The notes under the pieces: generated by a model
Database searches by the model: none
What the model was told of the DNA's origin: nothing
The model's input: the letters and a program-made list of their open reading frames with translations, nothing else
Assembly: GCF_900115225.1 (NCBI RefSeq)
Contig: NZ_FOVR01000010.1
Coordinates: forward strand, 124,001 to 188,000
Reading direction: 5' to 3'
Origin: Cohaesibacter marisflavi
GTDB lineage: Bacteria; Pseudomonadota; Alphaproteobacteria; Rhizobiales; Cohaesibacteraceae
DNA length: 64,000 nt
Program-made: the position numbers and the translations under genes
Part shown: positions 16,261-24,528 of the stretch, piece by piece
How the letters are laid out: each line of letters begins with the position of its first letter
How positions within the stretch are numbered: position 1 is the stretch's first letter

Positions 16261-18420
16261 ATGACGAAACTTTCCGTACGGCAAACCCTCTCGCGCGCGA
16301 AGTCATTTGCCCGCAAAGGTGAAATTGATAAGGCCAGAGCCTTATATCAATCTATTATTGATAGCTATCCTTCCAACATCAGTGCCAAACGTGAGCTTGA
16401 AAAGCTTTCCCAAGCGCATTCTCAAGTTAAGGGAGGCGCTACTCTTTCGAATATGCCTGCGGATCAGGTTCTTTCTCTTGAGACTGAAGCAGATGCGCGC
16501 AAGACGCGCGATTTTACCAGCGCTCTTGTCAAGAATGTTCCGACATCTTTGGTTGCCTGGAGCCTGTTGGGGGATGCAAGCCGCAAGCTCGGTTTGCTGG
16601 ATGAGGCAGAAGGTGCCTATAGGATGGCGATCGAGCTCGATCCATCCAGCGCAGAGCTGCATAATAAGCTGGGAGTTGCCCTAAGAGAGCAGGGCAAGAT
16701 TGAAGAGGGTGTTCATTGCTATCAAAAGGCCCTCAGCCTGGATAGTCGCAATGCCGAGGCCTATGTGAATCTGGGTGTTGTCTTCAGAAGCCTGGGGCGG
16801 CTTGAAGAAGCAGAGCTATTCTACCGTAAAGCAATCGAGTTTCAGCCCGATTTATCGAACGCTTTTAATAATCTGGGCAATGTGCTGCGCCTTCAGGGGC
16901 GAACGCAAGAGGCCGTGGTCGCGTTCGAACAAGCGCTACAGAATGATCCGCTCTCTACGCTTGCTCTGAATAATCTTGGGTCCACCTACCGCACGCAAAT
17001 GATGTTCGATAAGGCAATCGAGGCTTTTGAACGGTCTTTGCAACTCAAGCCTGACCGTGCAGATACCCGAGCCGAGTTGATTTGGACTTGCGCCAATATT
17101 TGCGATTGGGATCGTTTGAAGCGATTGCTGCCGGATGTCGCCGATCTCGGTGTTGCTTCTGATCCCATTCAGCCATTCATGCTGATTTCTACCGATGGCA
17201 GTGCGGAGAACCAGTATCTGCGTGCGAAAAACTATGCGCGTAGTACCTTCAAACAGCAAACGGATCTGCGGCCACAGTGGGACGCCGGGGGCCGTATTCG
17301 GATCGGCTATTTTGGATCGGACTTTCACGATCATGCAACAATGCATCTGATGTCCGGTCTTCTGCGCTGCCATGACAGATCCCGGTTTGAGATTTTCGTT
17401 TACAGTTATGGCGTTCATTCCGGAGGTGAATGGCATGACTTTATTATCGAACATTGTGATCATTTTTTCGATATCAGCGCGCAAGCCGACCATGTCGTGC
17501 TGGAGCTGGTGCATTCCCATCAAATTGACATAGCTTTCGACCTCAAGGGATACACGAAAGATTCCAGGATCGATCTATTCCAATATGGGCTAGCGCCTAT
17601 TCAGATTAGTTATCTTGGCTATCCCGGAACCGTTGCTGCTGACTTCATGGACTATGTTATTGCAGATGAGGTTGTCATTTCAGAGCGGCAAAGAGCATTC
17701 TTTAGTGAGAAGGTCATTTATTTGCCCAACTGCTATCAGCCCAACGACAATCGCCGGGTGATTGCGCCAGACACCATGTCGCGCAGCGAAGCGGGGCTGC
17801 CTGAAAGTGGATTTGTCTTTTGCTGTTTCAACAACAGCTACAAGATCTCGTCTTCCGAGTTTGATATCTGGATGCGCTTGCTTGGTGATGTCGAAGGCAG
17901 CGTTCTATGGCTGTTGAGCACGAATGACTTTGCAAAGACCAATCTCAGAGCTGAGGCGAAGAAGCGCAATATCGATCTTGAGCGTATCGTATTTGCAGAT
18001 TGGGTTCCGCAAAATGAGCATCTGGCACGATTCCGGCTCGCAGACCTGTTTGTTGATACATTTATCTGCAACGCTCACACGACCGCCAGTGACGCGCTTT
18101 GGGCCGGTGTGCCTGTTGTAACCATGGTGGGAGACCAGTTCCCTGCAAGGGTTGCTGCGAGTTTGCTTCATGCGGTTGGACTAGAGGAATTGGTTACATC
18201 TTCTCAAGCTGACTATGAGCAACTGATCAAGACATTGTCTATTGAGCCCGACCGTCTGAGGGCTCTGCGAAAGCAATTGCAAGAGGATAGAATGACTTCG
18301 CCCCTGTTTGATACAGAGCGCTATACGCGCAATTTTGAAGAGGGGATTGCCCAAGCCTATGCCATCTACTCGAATGGAGAGAAAAGGCGCGATATTCGGG
18401 TGATCGAAGCAGAGCGTTGA
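16261..18420 (+). CDS. TPR-containing GT41 (OGT/SPINDLY-like) glycosyltransferase
   Basis: About 719 residues from the ATG at 16261. Residues about 1-330 are TPR repeats (e.g. SAELHNKLGVALREQGKIEEGVHCYQKAL). Residues about 345-700 form an O-GlcNAc-transferase-type catalytic region: RIRIGYFGSDFHDHATMHL, then DTFICNAHTTASDALWAGVP and GDQFPARVAASLLHAVGLEEL near the end, which is the nucleotide-sugar site. GT41 enzymes attach sugars to Ser/Thr of proteins recognised through the TPRs. The ribosome binding site is weak; the frame extends 72 codons upstream without family similarity. Its position beside the flagellins suggests flagellin as substrate. Confidence 0.85.
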   Translation: MTKLSVRQTLSRAKSFARKGEIDKARALYQSIIDSYPSNISAKRELEKLSQAHSQVKGGATLSNMPADQVLSLETEADARKTRDFTSALVKNVPTSLVAWSLLGDASRKLGLLDEAEGAYRMAIELDPSSAELHNKLGVALREQGKIEEGVHCYQKALSLDSRNAEAYVNLGVVFRSLGRLEEAELFYRKAIEFQPDLSNAFNNLGNVLRLQGRTQEAVVAFEQALQNDPLSTLALNNLGSTYRTQMMFDKAIEAFERSLQLKPDRADTRAELIWTCANICDWDRLKRLLPDVADLGVASDPIQPFMLISTDGSAENQYLRAKNYARSTFKQQTDLRPQWDAGGRIRIGYFGSDFHDHATMHLMSGLLRCHDRSRFEIFVYSYGVHSGGEWHDFIIEHCDHFFDISAQADHVVLELVHSHQIDIAFDLKGYTKDSRIDLFQYGLAPIQISYLGYPGTVAADFMDYVIADEVVISERQRAFFSEKVIYLPNCYQPNDNRRVIAPDTMSRSEAGLPESGFVFCCFNNSYKISSSEFDIWMRLLGDVEGSVLWLLSTNDFAKTNLRAEAKKRNIDLERIVFADWVPQNEHLARFRLADLFVDTFICNAHTTASDALWAGVPVVTMVGDQFPARVAASLLHAVGLEELVTSSQADYEQLIKTLSIEPDRLRALRKQLQEDRMTSPLFDTERYTRNFEEGIAQAYAIYSNGEKRRDIRVIEAER

Positions 18421-18520
18421 GGTCTGCTGCTCTGTATCTCAGAAGCGTCCGCGCAGGGCGCATAGCCACGCACCCTGTCGAACAGGCGCGTATATTTGCA
18501 CTTGGCGGGCAGGCGTATCT

Positions 18521-18910
18521 CTAGATATTTATTTCGAAATGAGGCAGGTCGTCCTCTTCGTTTTTTGGCTGAGTTTTGGCCTGATAGGCACGCACCTGCA
18601 AAAACTCTTCCGCTGACGTGTCCTCTTCCTGTTCGGTTTCCAAGGTGTTTGTCAGTTCCAGAAGGTCGTCGCCGGATAGCATCTGACGATTTTTGCGGCG
18701 CCCTTGTCTTTTGGGCTTATCCTTGGGCCGTGACTTTTCCTTGTCAGGATCAACGGCTTCATATCCGGTGTTACCGTGTTTGAAATCGATGGCCTGATCA
18801 CGAGGAACATCCTCGACCGAGTCATCGCTCAAGTTATTACTGGTCTTCTTCGCCGCAGTTTTACCCAGCGTAGTGGCTGGCGGCTGCATCTTCTGAACAG
18901 AGAGATCCAT
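18521..18910 (-). CDS. Hypothetical charged protein
   Basis: 129 residues, very polar and rich in Lys, Asp, Glu and Gln. It has a basic stretch (DKEKSRPKDKPKRQGRRKNR) in the middle and an acidic C-terminal half; no membrane segment or signal peptide. GAGG lies seven bases upstream of the ATG. I do not recognise it. It lies downstream of the flgI-flgJ-flgN-TPR run on the same strand, separated by 157 bases, so it may be transcribed with them. Probably disordered. Confidence 0.6.
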   Translation of the reverse strand: MDLSVQKMQPPATTLGKTAAKKTSNNLSDDSVEDVPRDQAIDFKHGNTGYEAVDPDKEKSRPKDKPKRQGRRKNRQMLSGDDLLELTNTLETEQEEDTSAEEFLQVRAYQAKTQPKNEEDDLPHFEINI

Positions 18911-19067
18911 TTACGTACCTCATACTCAATGCGCAGTCGTATGAAATAACTATATCTTAAAAAGCGGTCCTTGTCATTTCTTCTTCATTTTGGCAAATAT
19001 TTTAATAAAAATGCTGGAAATTCATAAAGATATTGTTGGCTTTATAGGAAAGCGGTTTTGATTTTCT

Positions 19068-21032
19068 TCAGTTAGTCTGTCTAACGATGCTTCTATGGTC
19101 GCGATTCTGAAGCAGCCAATCAGACATGTCATCAAGATAGTCATGCACCGTTTTGCCCCACGGAATGGAACGACAAAACTGGTCTTCATACCAGGGTATG
19201 AATTGTTGCCCGAGATTCTCCGGCAGATGAACGAGATCCATCCGGTAGCTTTTTACGCCCATGGCGCCGGCCATATCTGCACTGCTGTTTGCCGGACCTG
19301 CAAACAGATCAAGGCAGGCTGTAAATGCTGCCGTGTTCAGTAGGTCGTCATTTATGTCCAAGCCGGGAATATGATAAATCGGCACATCGAACTCTTCGCG
19401 GAAGGCTTTGATTTCTTCTTCTGAGGCGGAATATTGCAAGTTGAAAAAATCGAAGCCAGGTAAGCGCAAGATCGGTAGTAAATCTTCTAGCGAGAGATAG
19501 TTTCGGTCGGTCAATTTGTTCTTCTTGATGCTAGACCATGCCAGACCGACTTTTGTATTGCCATTGTGCCGCATGAGCTCGTGCTCAAGGAAGGGCTTCA
19601 TAATCTCATGCGGTAACCGAATTGCCATTGTCTTGTCGATAAATGACCGCAGATTGGGTCTGAACAAGGTATAAAGACAGGTGAGGGGGATTTGATAGTC
19701 ATAGTTCCCGTCAACTTTCTCATATTTGTTCATCAGCCGCTTCTGTTGCTTGCCGGGGAAGAGGCCTATCGGTGCAGCAGCTTTGCCCGCTGCGTTGTCT
19801 CTACTGTCTTCCAGCTGAAAGGTTTCAACCTGCCTAGGCAGTTGCTGGATATCGATTTCGGGCAAAATGACCCTGAGCAAGTCGAGGGTCTTCTTTCTGG
19901 ACAAGAGGGTTGTTTGCACTTCTGAGGGGATTTCTTTCATCAGTTGGACATGCTTGAAAACATCTCCGATCCCCTGATCAGACCATACCAAAAGCCGTTT
20001 TCCTTCGATGGATTCTCCTTTCCAATGAGGAACATCAAGATCAAGGACCGGGTTTTGCGTCTGTATTTCGAAACGGGCATATTCGTCTTTTGCGGCCTGA
20101 GCAATGTTGCCAAGGTTTTTCTGTACGAGATTTCTCTCGTATTTCAGCCCGGCCTGCTCGGGTAACGCCCTGATGCTCTTGTTGAGATCCTCAAGGGCTT
20201 CTTCGAATTTTCCAAGAAACATGCGCGCTCTACCACGTCCTGCTCTGAGGTGAGCGTCCTCTGGGAATCTGGCTAAGGCCCTGCTTAGAAAAGTTTCCTC
20301 TCGATCAAAGAGTGCGAGATGATCAAGGCTTGCGCCTATCATTCGTCTGGCAGCGGGAATCTCCAGTGATGCATTTGCGTGCTTTTCAGAGTAGGCAACA
20401 ATGTCCTCATAAGCCTGATTGCGCAGTCGGTCCTCAAGCCAGCGGATATGTGCTTCGGGGATGACCGGTGTCGCTTGCATGGCGCGCTTGAAACATAGGA
20501 TTGCTGCATTTTCCAGACCTGCCGCAGAAAAAATGTCTCCAACCAGAGCACAGAGCTGCAGGTCTTCAGGAAAGGACTGAAGGGCGTTTTTTCCCAATGT
20601 TACGAGAGGGGTAAAGGCTGCCGGAGACGCATTTCCGGTTTGGCGGGATTCCTGTGCGGTCGCAGCGTACATGCAGGCGATCAAGTCCGCCCATTTTTGA
20701 GAATTGGTAGGAGCTTTGGTGACCGCATTCTGGAAAAATTCAACGGCGTCGTTGAACAGCTTGGCACGCTGAAGTGTCCGTCCGGTCTTGGACTGCAGCT
20801 CAATGTCTTCGGGATTCTTTACGGCCAGATCGACCATTGTTGCCGATGCTTCATGGGGTTTGCCGAGCGTAAAAAAGATTTCTGCCAACAATTCTCTTGC
20901 TGGCAGGAAATCCGGATAGGTTTGAATTTGGTTATGGCAGATTTCTGCTGCCTGACTATAGCTGGCAGCGTTAAAAAGCTTTTGTGCCGCTTTCAACTCT
21001 TTTTCGGCGCGCTTTTTATTCGCTCTATTCAT
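19068..21032 (-). CDS. TPR protein with GT9-like C-terminal domain
   Basis: 654 residues. The N-terminal half (about 1-310) is built of TPR-like repeats. From about 335 comes WKGESIEGKRLLVWSDQGIGDVFKHVQL, the segment that joins TPRs to a heptosyltransferase-like (GT9/GT-B) domain in many bacterial proteins, and later KVGLAWSS and DLFAGPANSSADMAGAMGVKSY. It begins 18 bases after the flgN-like gene and so is probably part of the flgI operon. Caulobacter FlmG, a TPR glycosyltransferase for flagellin, has a comparable layout. Whether it is catalytic or only a flagellin-binding adaptor cannot be decided here. Confidence 0.7.
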   Translation of the reverse strand: MNRANKKRAEKELKAAQKLFNAASYSQAAEICHNQIQTYPDFLPARELLAEIFFTLGKPHEASATMVDLAVKNPEDIELQSKTGRTLQRAKLFNDAVEFFQNAVTKAPTNSQKWADLIACMYAATAQESRQTGNASPAAFTPLVTLGKNALQSFPEDLQLCALVGDIFSAAGLENAAILCFKRAMQATPVIPEAHIRWLEDRLRNQAYEDIVAYSEKHANASLEIPAARRMIGASLDHLALFDREETFLSRALARFPEDAHLRAGRGRARMFLGKFEEALEDLNKSIRALPEQAGLKYERNLVQKNLGNIAQAAKDEYARFEIQTQNPVLDLDVPHWKGESIEGKRLLVWSDQGIGDVFKHVQLMKEIPSEVQTTLLSRKKTLDLLRVILPEIDIQQLPRQVETFQLEDSRDNAAGKAAAPIGLFPGKQQKRLMNKYEKVDGNYDYQIPLTCLYTLFRPNLRSFIDKTMAIRLPHEIMKPFLEHELMRHNGNTKVGLAWSSIKKNKLTDRNYLSLEDLLPILRLPGFDFFNLQYSASEEEIKAFREEFDVPIYHIPGLDINDDLLNTAAFTACLDLFAGPANSSADMAGAMGVKSYRMDLVHLPENLGQQFIPWYEDQFCRSIPWGKTVHDYLDDMSDWLLQNRDHRSIVRQTN

Positions 21033-21050
21033 GAACCAAAAAGACCTAGC

Positions 21051-21557
21051 TTATGAGCGTGTGTCGATGGAGATGCCCTGCTTCTGGCTTACTTGCACGG
21101 GGGCCTGACCTGCGTTGCCATACGTCTGGGCCTTGGCGCCCTTCTGGATCACCTCGTTGATGTCGCCTACCAGCTCGGAAGAGACTTCCTTGGCTGTCGC
21201 AATTACGGCCAGGTTGGTTTGCAGGGTGGACTGGAACATTTCATGGCGGCGTGCCAATAGTTCTGCATCCTGCGGGGCCAATTGCTTGACGAGCGAAGCG
21301 TTGGCGGCAATGGACTTCTGCAACAGCATATACTGAATGGAAAGCTGGTTCTTGGCTTCAACAAGATCCAGAGCTTCTTTGATTTCGCCGTTTCGCAGAA
21401 GAGCGGTTTCCTCAATCAAGACATTGTCGAGCGCATCCATGATCTGTTCGATGGCCCCAAGCAAGCGCTGTACGTCTTCGGGGCTGCCAATTGGGGCTTT
21501 GGCGAGCGCTGCGGCCTGGGTTACAGGATTCTGGGGGGCATTCTGGTGCTCGGACAT
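21051..21557 (-). CDS. FlgN-like flagellar export chaperone
   Basis: 168 residues, a predicted helical hairpin bundle (IEQIMDALDNVLIEETALLRNGEIKEALDLVEAKNQL) resembling FlgN, the chaperone for FlgK and FlgL. The C-terminus is Gln/Gly-rich and disordered. It starts two bases after the flgJ-like stop and is the third gene of flgI-flgJ-flgN. In Caulobacter the gene at this position is called flbY (from memory). Similarity is by fold pattern, so moderate confidence. Confidence 0.65.
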   Translation of the reverse strand: MSEHQNAPQNPVTQAAALAKAPIGSPEDVQRLLGAIEQIMDALDNVLIEETALLRNGEIKEALDLVEAKNQLSIQYMLLQKSIAANASLVKQLAPQDAELLARRHEMFQSTLQTNLAVIATAKEVSSELVGDINEVIQKGAKAQTYGNAGQAPVQVSQKQGISIDTRS

Positions 21558-21558
21558 T

Positions 21559-21861
21559 TTATTGTTCCATTTCCTGCATGCTGATCAGCTCTCGCATTAC
21601 GGAGTCCGCAATGCCGATGCCGCCAGCTTTTGTGATTTCATCTGCATAGGTTTCTGTCAGCAGACTGCGATAGGTGTTCTGCGCATAAGAGTCGCCGAAT
21701 TCGTCTCCTCCCACGCCCTCGAACATGCCCGAGAGCATTTGTGAGAGGAACACACTTTCAAATTCCTGAGCGGCCTGACGGGCCTGTTCTTCCCGGCTCA
21801 GGTTGGTTTGAAGGCCCTTGTTCTGGGCAATTGAAAAGGGGGTTGAAGTGACTGCGGTCAT
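21559..21861 (-). CDS. flgJ: FlgJ-type rod-binding protein (N-terminal domain only)
   Basis: 100 residues. The core RQAAQEFESVFLSQMLSGMFEGV and GGIGIADSVMRELISMQ match the rod-binding domain of FlgJ. The muramidase domain of enteric FlgJ is absent, as is usual in alphaproteobacteria where this protein is also called CheL. It helps rod assembly in the periplasm. The ATG overlaps the flgI stop by one base (TAATG). Confidence 0.85.
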   Translation of the reverse strand: MTAVTSTPFSIAQNKGLQTNLSREEQARQAAQEFESVFLSQMLSGMFEGVGGDEFGDSYAQNTYRSLLTETYADEITKAGGIGIADSVMRELISMQEMEQ

Positions 21862-22970
21862 TACATCACCTCGATTTCTGCCTGAAGGGCGCCTGCGGCC
21901 TTGATGGCCTGAAGAATGGAAATCATGTCACGCGGGCCAACCCCCAGAGCATTGAGACCGGACACCAGATCGCGAAGGGGCACACTGCCTTGCAGCAGGG
22001 CCAGCTTTTTCTCGGTGTCCGTGTTGACGTCAACATTCGAGCGCGGAGCGGCGGCAGTCTGTCCGTTCGCAAATGCGTTGGGCTGGCTGATCTGTGGCGT
22101 TTCGCTGACGGTGACCGTCAGGTTGCCTTGAGCGATGGCGACGGTGCTGACGCGCACTTCCTGTCCCATCACGATAATGCCGGTGGTTTCATCGATAACG
22201 ATCTTTGCGGGCAGATCCGGCTCCACATTCAGCTGTTCGATGTCCGTGATCAGGTCAACCATGTTGCCGTTGAAGTGTTTCGGCAGGGTAAGGCGGATGC
22301 CCGTCGGGTTCAGCGGCTCGGCAACCGGCTGGCCGATCAGGTCGTTGATTGTCTGTGCAATGCGGCGAGCAGTCGTGAGATCCGGGTTGCGCAGGGAAAG
22401 GCGCAGGGTCGTCATGCTTGCCAACTGGAAGGAAAGCTCGCGTTCAACCACGGCGCCGTTTGCGATGCGACCAGATGTCGGCACTCCTTGCGTCACGGTT
22501 GCCGCATCGCCTTCGGCGGTGAAACCGCCAATGGCAATCGGGCCTTGCGCAATTGCGTAGGTTTCACCGTCTGCACCCATCAGTGGGGTTACCATCAAGG
22601 TGCCGCCCTGCAGGCTACCCGCGTCACCAAGGGCACTGATTGTAGCGTCAATGCGCGAGCCCTGCACTGCAAAAGGAGGCAACGTTGCCGTTACGATGAC
22701 GGCGGCGACATTCTTGGTGTTGAGGTTTGTGCCAGAGATGTTGACGCCCATCCGTTCCAACATTGACTGCAAGCTCTGCTTGGTAAAAGGGGCGCTGTTG
22801 AGCGAGTCGCCGGTGCCATTCAGCCCCACGACAAGGCCATAGCCAATCAACTGGTTGTCTCTGATGCCTTCGAAGTCAACAATATCCTTGATCCGGGATG
22901 CGCTATGCGCCGGAAGAACGGCCATGCAGAGAAGTGCAAATACCGTCAGGATGAAAGAACGCAGTGACAT
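21861..22970 (-). CDS. flgI: Flagellar P-ring protein FlgI
   Basis: 369 residues. Signal peptide MSLRSFILTVFALLCMAVLPAHS, then RIKDIVDFEGIRDNQLIGYGLVVGLNGTGD, the FlgI hallmark. The C-terminus VSGLNALGVGPRDMISILQAIKAAGALQAEIEVM is equally typical. FlgI polymerises into the peptidoglycan ring around the rod. It is first gene of a minus-strand operon (flgI-flgJ-flgN-TPR/GT9) behind a sigma-54 element, divergent from fliX. Confidence 0.97.
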   Translation of the reverse strand: MSLRSFILTVFALLCMAVLPAHSASRIKDIVDFEGIRDNQLIGYGLVVGLNGTGDSLNSAPFTKQSLQSMLERMGVNISGTNLNTKNVAAVIVTATLPPFAVQGSRIDATISALGDAGSLQGGTLMVTPLMGADGETYAIAQGPIAIGGFTAEGDAATVTQGVPTSGRIANGAVVERELSFQLASMTTLRLSLRNPDLTTARRIAQTINDLIGQPVAEPLNPTGIRLTLPKHFNGNMVDLITDIEQLNVEPDLPAKIVIDETTGIIVMGQEVRVSTVAIAQGNLTVTVSETPQISQPNAFANGQTAAAPRSNVDVNTDTEKKLALLQGSVPLRDLVSGLNALGVGPRDMISILQAIKAAGALQAEIEVM

Positions 22971-23044
22971 TGTTGGTAAACCTTTTCAATCAGGCTGTTG
23001 GTGCTATGGGCTTTTCATTTTGCAAGAGTGTTCGCTATTCACTT

Positions 23045-23060
23045 TGCAAAGCATGTGCCA
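23045..23060 (-). promoter_or_regulatory. Sigma-54 promoter of the flgI operon
   Basis: On the minus strand TGGCACA-TGCT-TTGCA matches TGGCACG-N4-TTGCW with one mismatch and correct GG/GC spacing. The predicted leader to flgI is about 65 bases. Confidence 0.72.
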
Positions 23061-23178
23061 ACAGGCGGGAGTGGCTGGTTTCTGCCAAGAAAGCGCAGAA
23101 AGGTACGCTTTTTAAAGGTATTTTAGAATGTTTCCGATAATGTTGAAATTAAGTCCACTGCAGAAATTGCCGAGTTGG

Positions 23179-23193
23179 TTAACGTTGCGTTAA
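23179..23193. promoter_or_regulatory. CtrA-type box between flgI and fliX
   Basis: TTAACGTTGCGTTAA is an exact TTAA-N7-TTAA site, with another TTAA at 23203-23206. It is placed to serve fliX, and could also affect flgI. The rest of this 333-base gap holds the flgI sigma-54 element and a hairpin. Confidence 0.65.
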
Positions 23194-23215
23194 CTAATTG
23201 GGTTAATCTTTTCCT

Positions 23216-23247
23216 AAGGCGCCGGTTTCGGCGTCTTGCGGTTTTTT
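23216..23247 (+). promoter_or_regulatory. Terminator-like hairpin in the fliX leader
   Basis: AAGGCGCCG (23216-23224), loop GTTT, CGGCGTCTT (23229-23237) with one G-T pair, followed after GCGG by six T (23242-23247). It lies between the CtrA box and fliX. It may be an attenuator, or the end of a transcript reading out of this gap. Confidence 0.5.
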
Positions 23248-23303
23248 GTGCGGGATTGATTTGGTAGAGTTGGCGTGAGCCACAGATAAACGAAGGATTT
23301 GAA

Positions 23304-23732
23304 ATGCGCGTTCAAGGTGGATCTGGAACAAAGCATATCGGAAAGACTGGCAAGGCCGGAGCATCCAAGTCATCCTCTGGCAGTTTTTCTGTGCCTGAAG
23401 AGACGCAAAGCGCAACCCGCTCCCAGCAAACCGCCCAGAGCAGTGCTGTGCAGGACATGTCTTCGTTGCTGGCTCTGCAATCTGTCGATGATGCCCTTCA
23501 GGGTAAGCGTCGCAAGGCTGTGCGCAAGGGCAACAAGATGCTGGATTTGCTTGAGGAGCTGCGTATGGGGATTCTTTGTGGAACCCTATCGCTCGCCGTC
23601 TTGCAGCAACTGGAACGGCTGTCTAGCGATCATGAACAGACTGGAGATGAGCGAATCGATGCTCTTATTGAAGAAATAGCTTTAAGAGCTCAAGTTGAAG
23701 TCGCAAAACTTGAAGCTGTTTCCGCAAACTGA
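23304..23732 (+). CDS. fliX: Flagellar assembly regulator FliX
   Basis: 142 residues. The N-terminal MRVQGGSG, a disordered Ser/Gln segment, and a helical C-terminal half (LLALQSVDDALQGKRRKAVRKGNKMLDLLEELRMGILCGTL) match FliX. In Caulobacter FliX couples early basal-body assembly to the sigma-54 activator FlbD. AAGGA lies eight bases before the ATG. The divergent flgI/fliX arrangement is that of Caulobacter. It fits the sigma-54 elements in this window. Confidence 0.92.
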   Translation: MRVQGGSGTKHIGKTGKAGASKSSSGSFSVPEETQSATRSQQTAQSSAVQDMSSLLALQSVDDALQGKRRKAVRKGNKMLDLLEELRMGILCGTLSLAVLQQLERLSSDHEQTGDERIDALIEEIALRAQVEVAKLEAVSAN

Positions 23733-23878
23733 GTATCCGTTGCTAATTTAAGATCAGTTCCATGGGGTTACGCCCTAAAATTAATCTCTTTATACTTTTT
23801 TTATAATGAGTAGTTGTGCGCGAGCCTTGCTACCTCTATATAACTCTCGTCTTTTCCAGGGAACTAAGGGGTTAGCCC

Positions 23879-24295
23879 ATGTCGATCGAGATAGATAGTG
23901 ACTATCGTCCTTCGGACAGTGAGCCCTTCATGAACGAACGGCAAATTGAATATTTTCGTCTAAAACTACAACAGTGGAAAGACGATATTTTGAAAGAAAG
24001 CCGTGAGACTTTGCAACATCTTCAGGATGAGAATTCTAATCATCCCGATCTTGTTGACAGGGCCTCTTCGGAAACTGACCGGGCGATCGAATTGCGCGCG
24101 CGCGACCGGCAGCGAAAACTCATATCCAAAATCGATGCAGCCTTGAAGCGGATTGAAGATGGATCCTACGGATATTGCGAAGATACCGGGGAGCCCATTT
24201 CTCTGAAGCGTCTGGATGCACGGCCAACGGCTACTTTGTCCATCGAGGCGCAAGAACGCCACGAGCGCAGAGAAAAAGTCTATCGGGACGATTGA
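23879..24295 (+). CDS. dksA: RNA polymerase-binding transcription factor DksA
   Basis: 138 residues. A coiled coil (about 20-90) is followed by GSYGYCEDTGEPISLKRLDARPTATLSIEAQERHERRE, the DksA zinc-finger region. Only one of the four zinc cysteines remains (GYC; the others are Thr, Arg and Ala), the single-cysteine form seen in alphaproteobacteria. It binds the secondary channel of RNA polymerase with ppGpp. AAGGGG lies seven bases upstream. A strong shared terminator follows. Confidence 0.93.
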   Translation: MSIEIDSDYRPSDSEPFMNERQIEYFRLKLQQWKDDILKESRETLQHLQDENSNHPDLVDRASSETDRAIELRARDRQRKLISKIDAALKRIEDGSYGYCEDTGEPISLKRLDARPTATLSIEAQERHERREKVYRDD

Positions 24296-24346
24296 TCCCG
24301 ATGGGTTGTCTGCTTTTTTAGTGAGCTGATACGAATTCAATAATAG

Positions 24347-24381
24347 AAGGCGCGGATCCTGAAGATGGATCCGCGCCTTTT
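24347..24381. terminator. Terminator between dksA and flgH
   Basis: AAGGCGCGGATCC (24347-24359), loop of seven, GGATCCGCGCCTT (24367-24379) followed by T residues. It lies between convergent dksA and flgH and mainly serves dksA. Confidence 0.88.
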
Positions 24382-24528
24382 ATTTGTGATCAGGCCAAAT
24401 TTGGGAGCATGGTTCTGATCACGGATCGGGAGGTCGGTTTGGGAGCGGACCTCGCCGGAAACCGGTCCTGGTGGTTATCAGAACCGATTGGGGAGCGTGG
24501 GAGCTGCGGGCTCAGGCCCGCAACGCGG

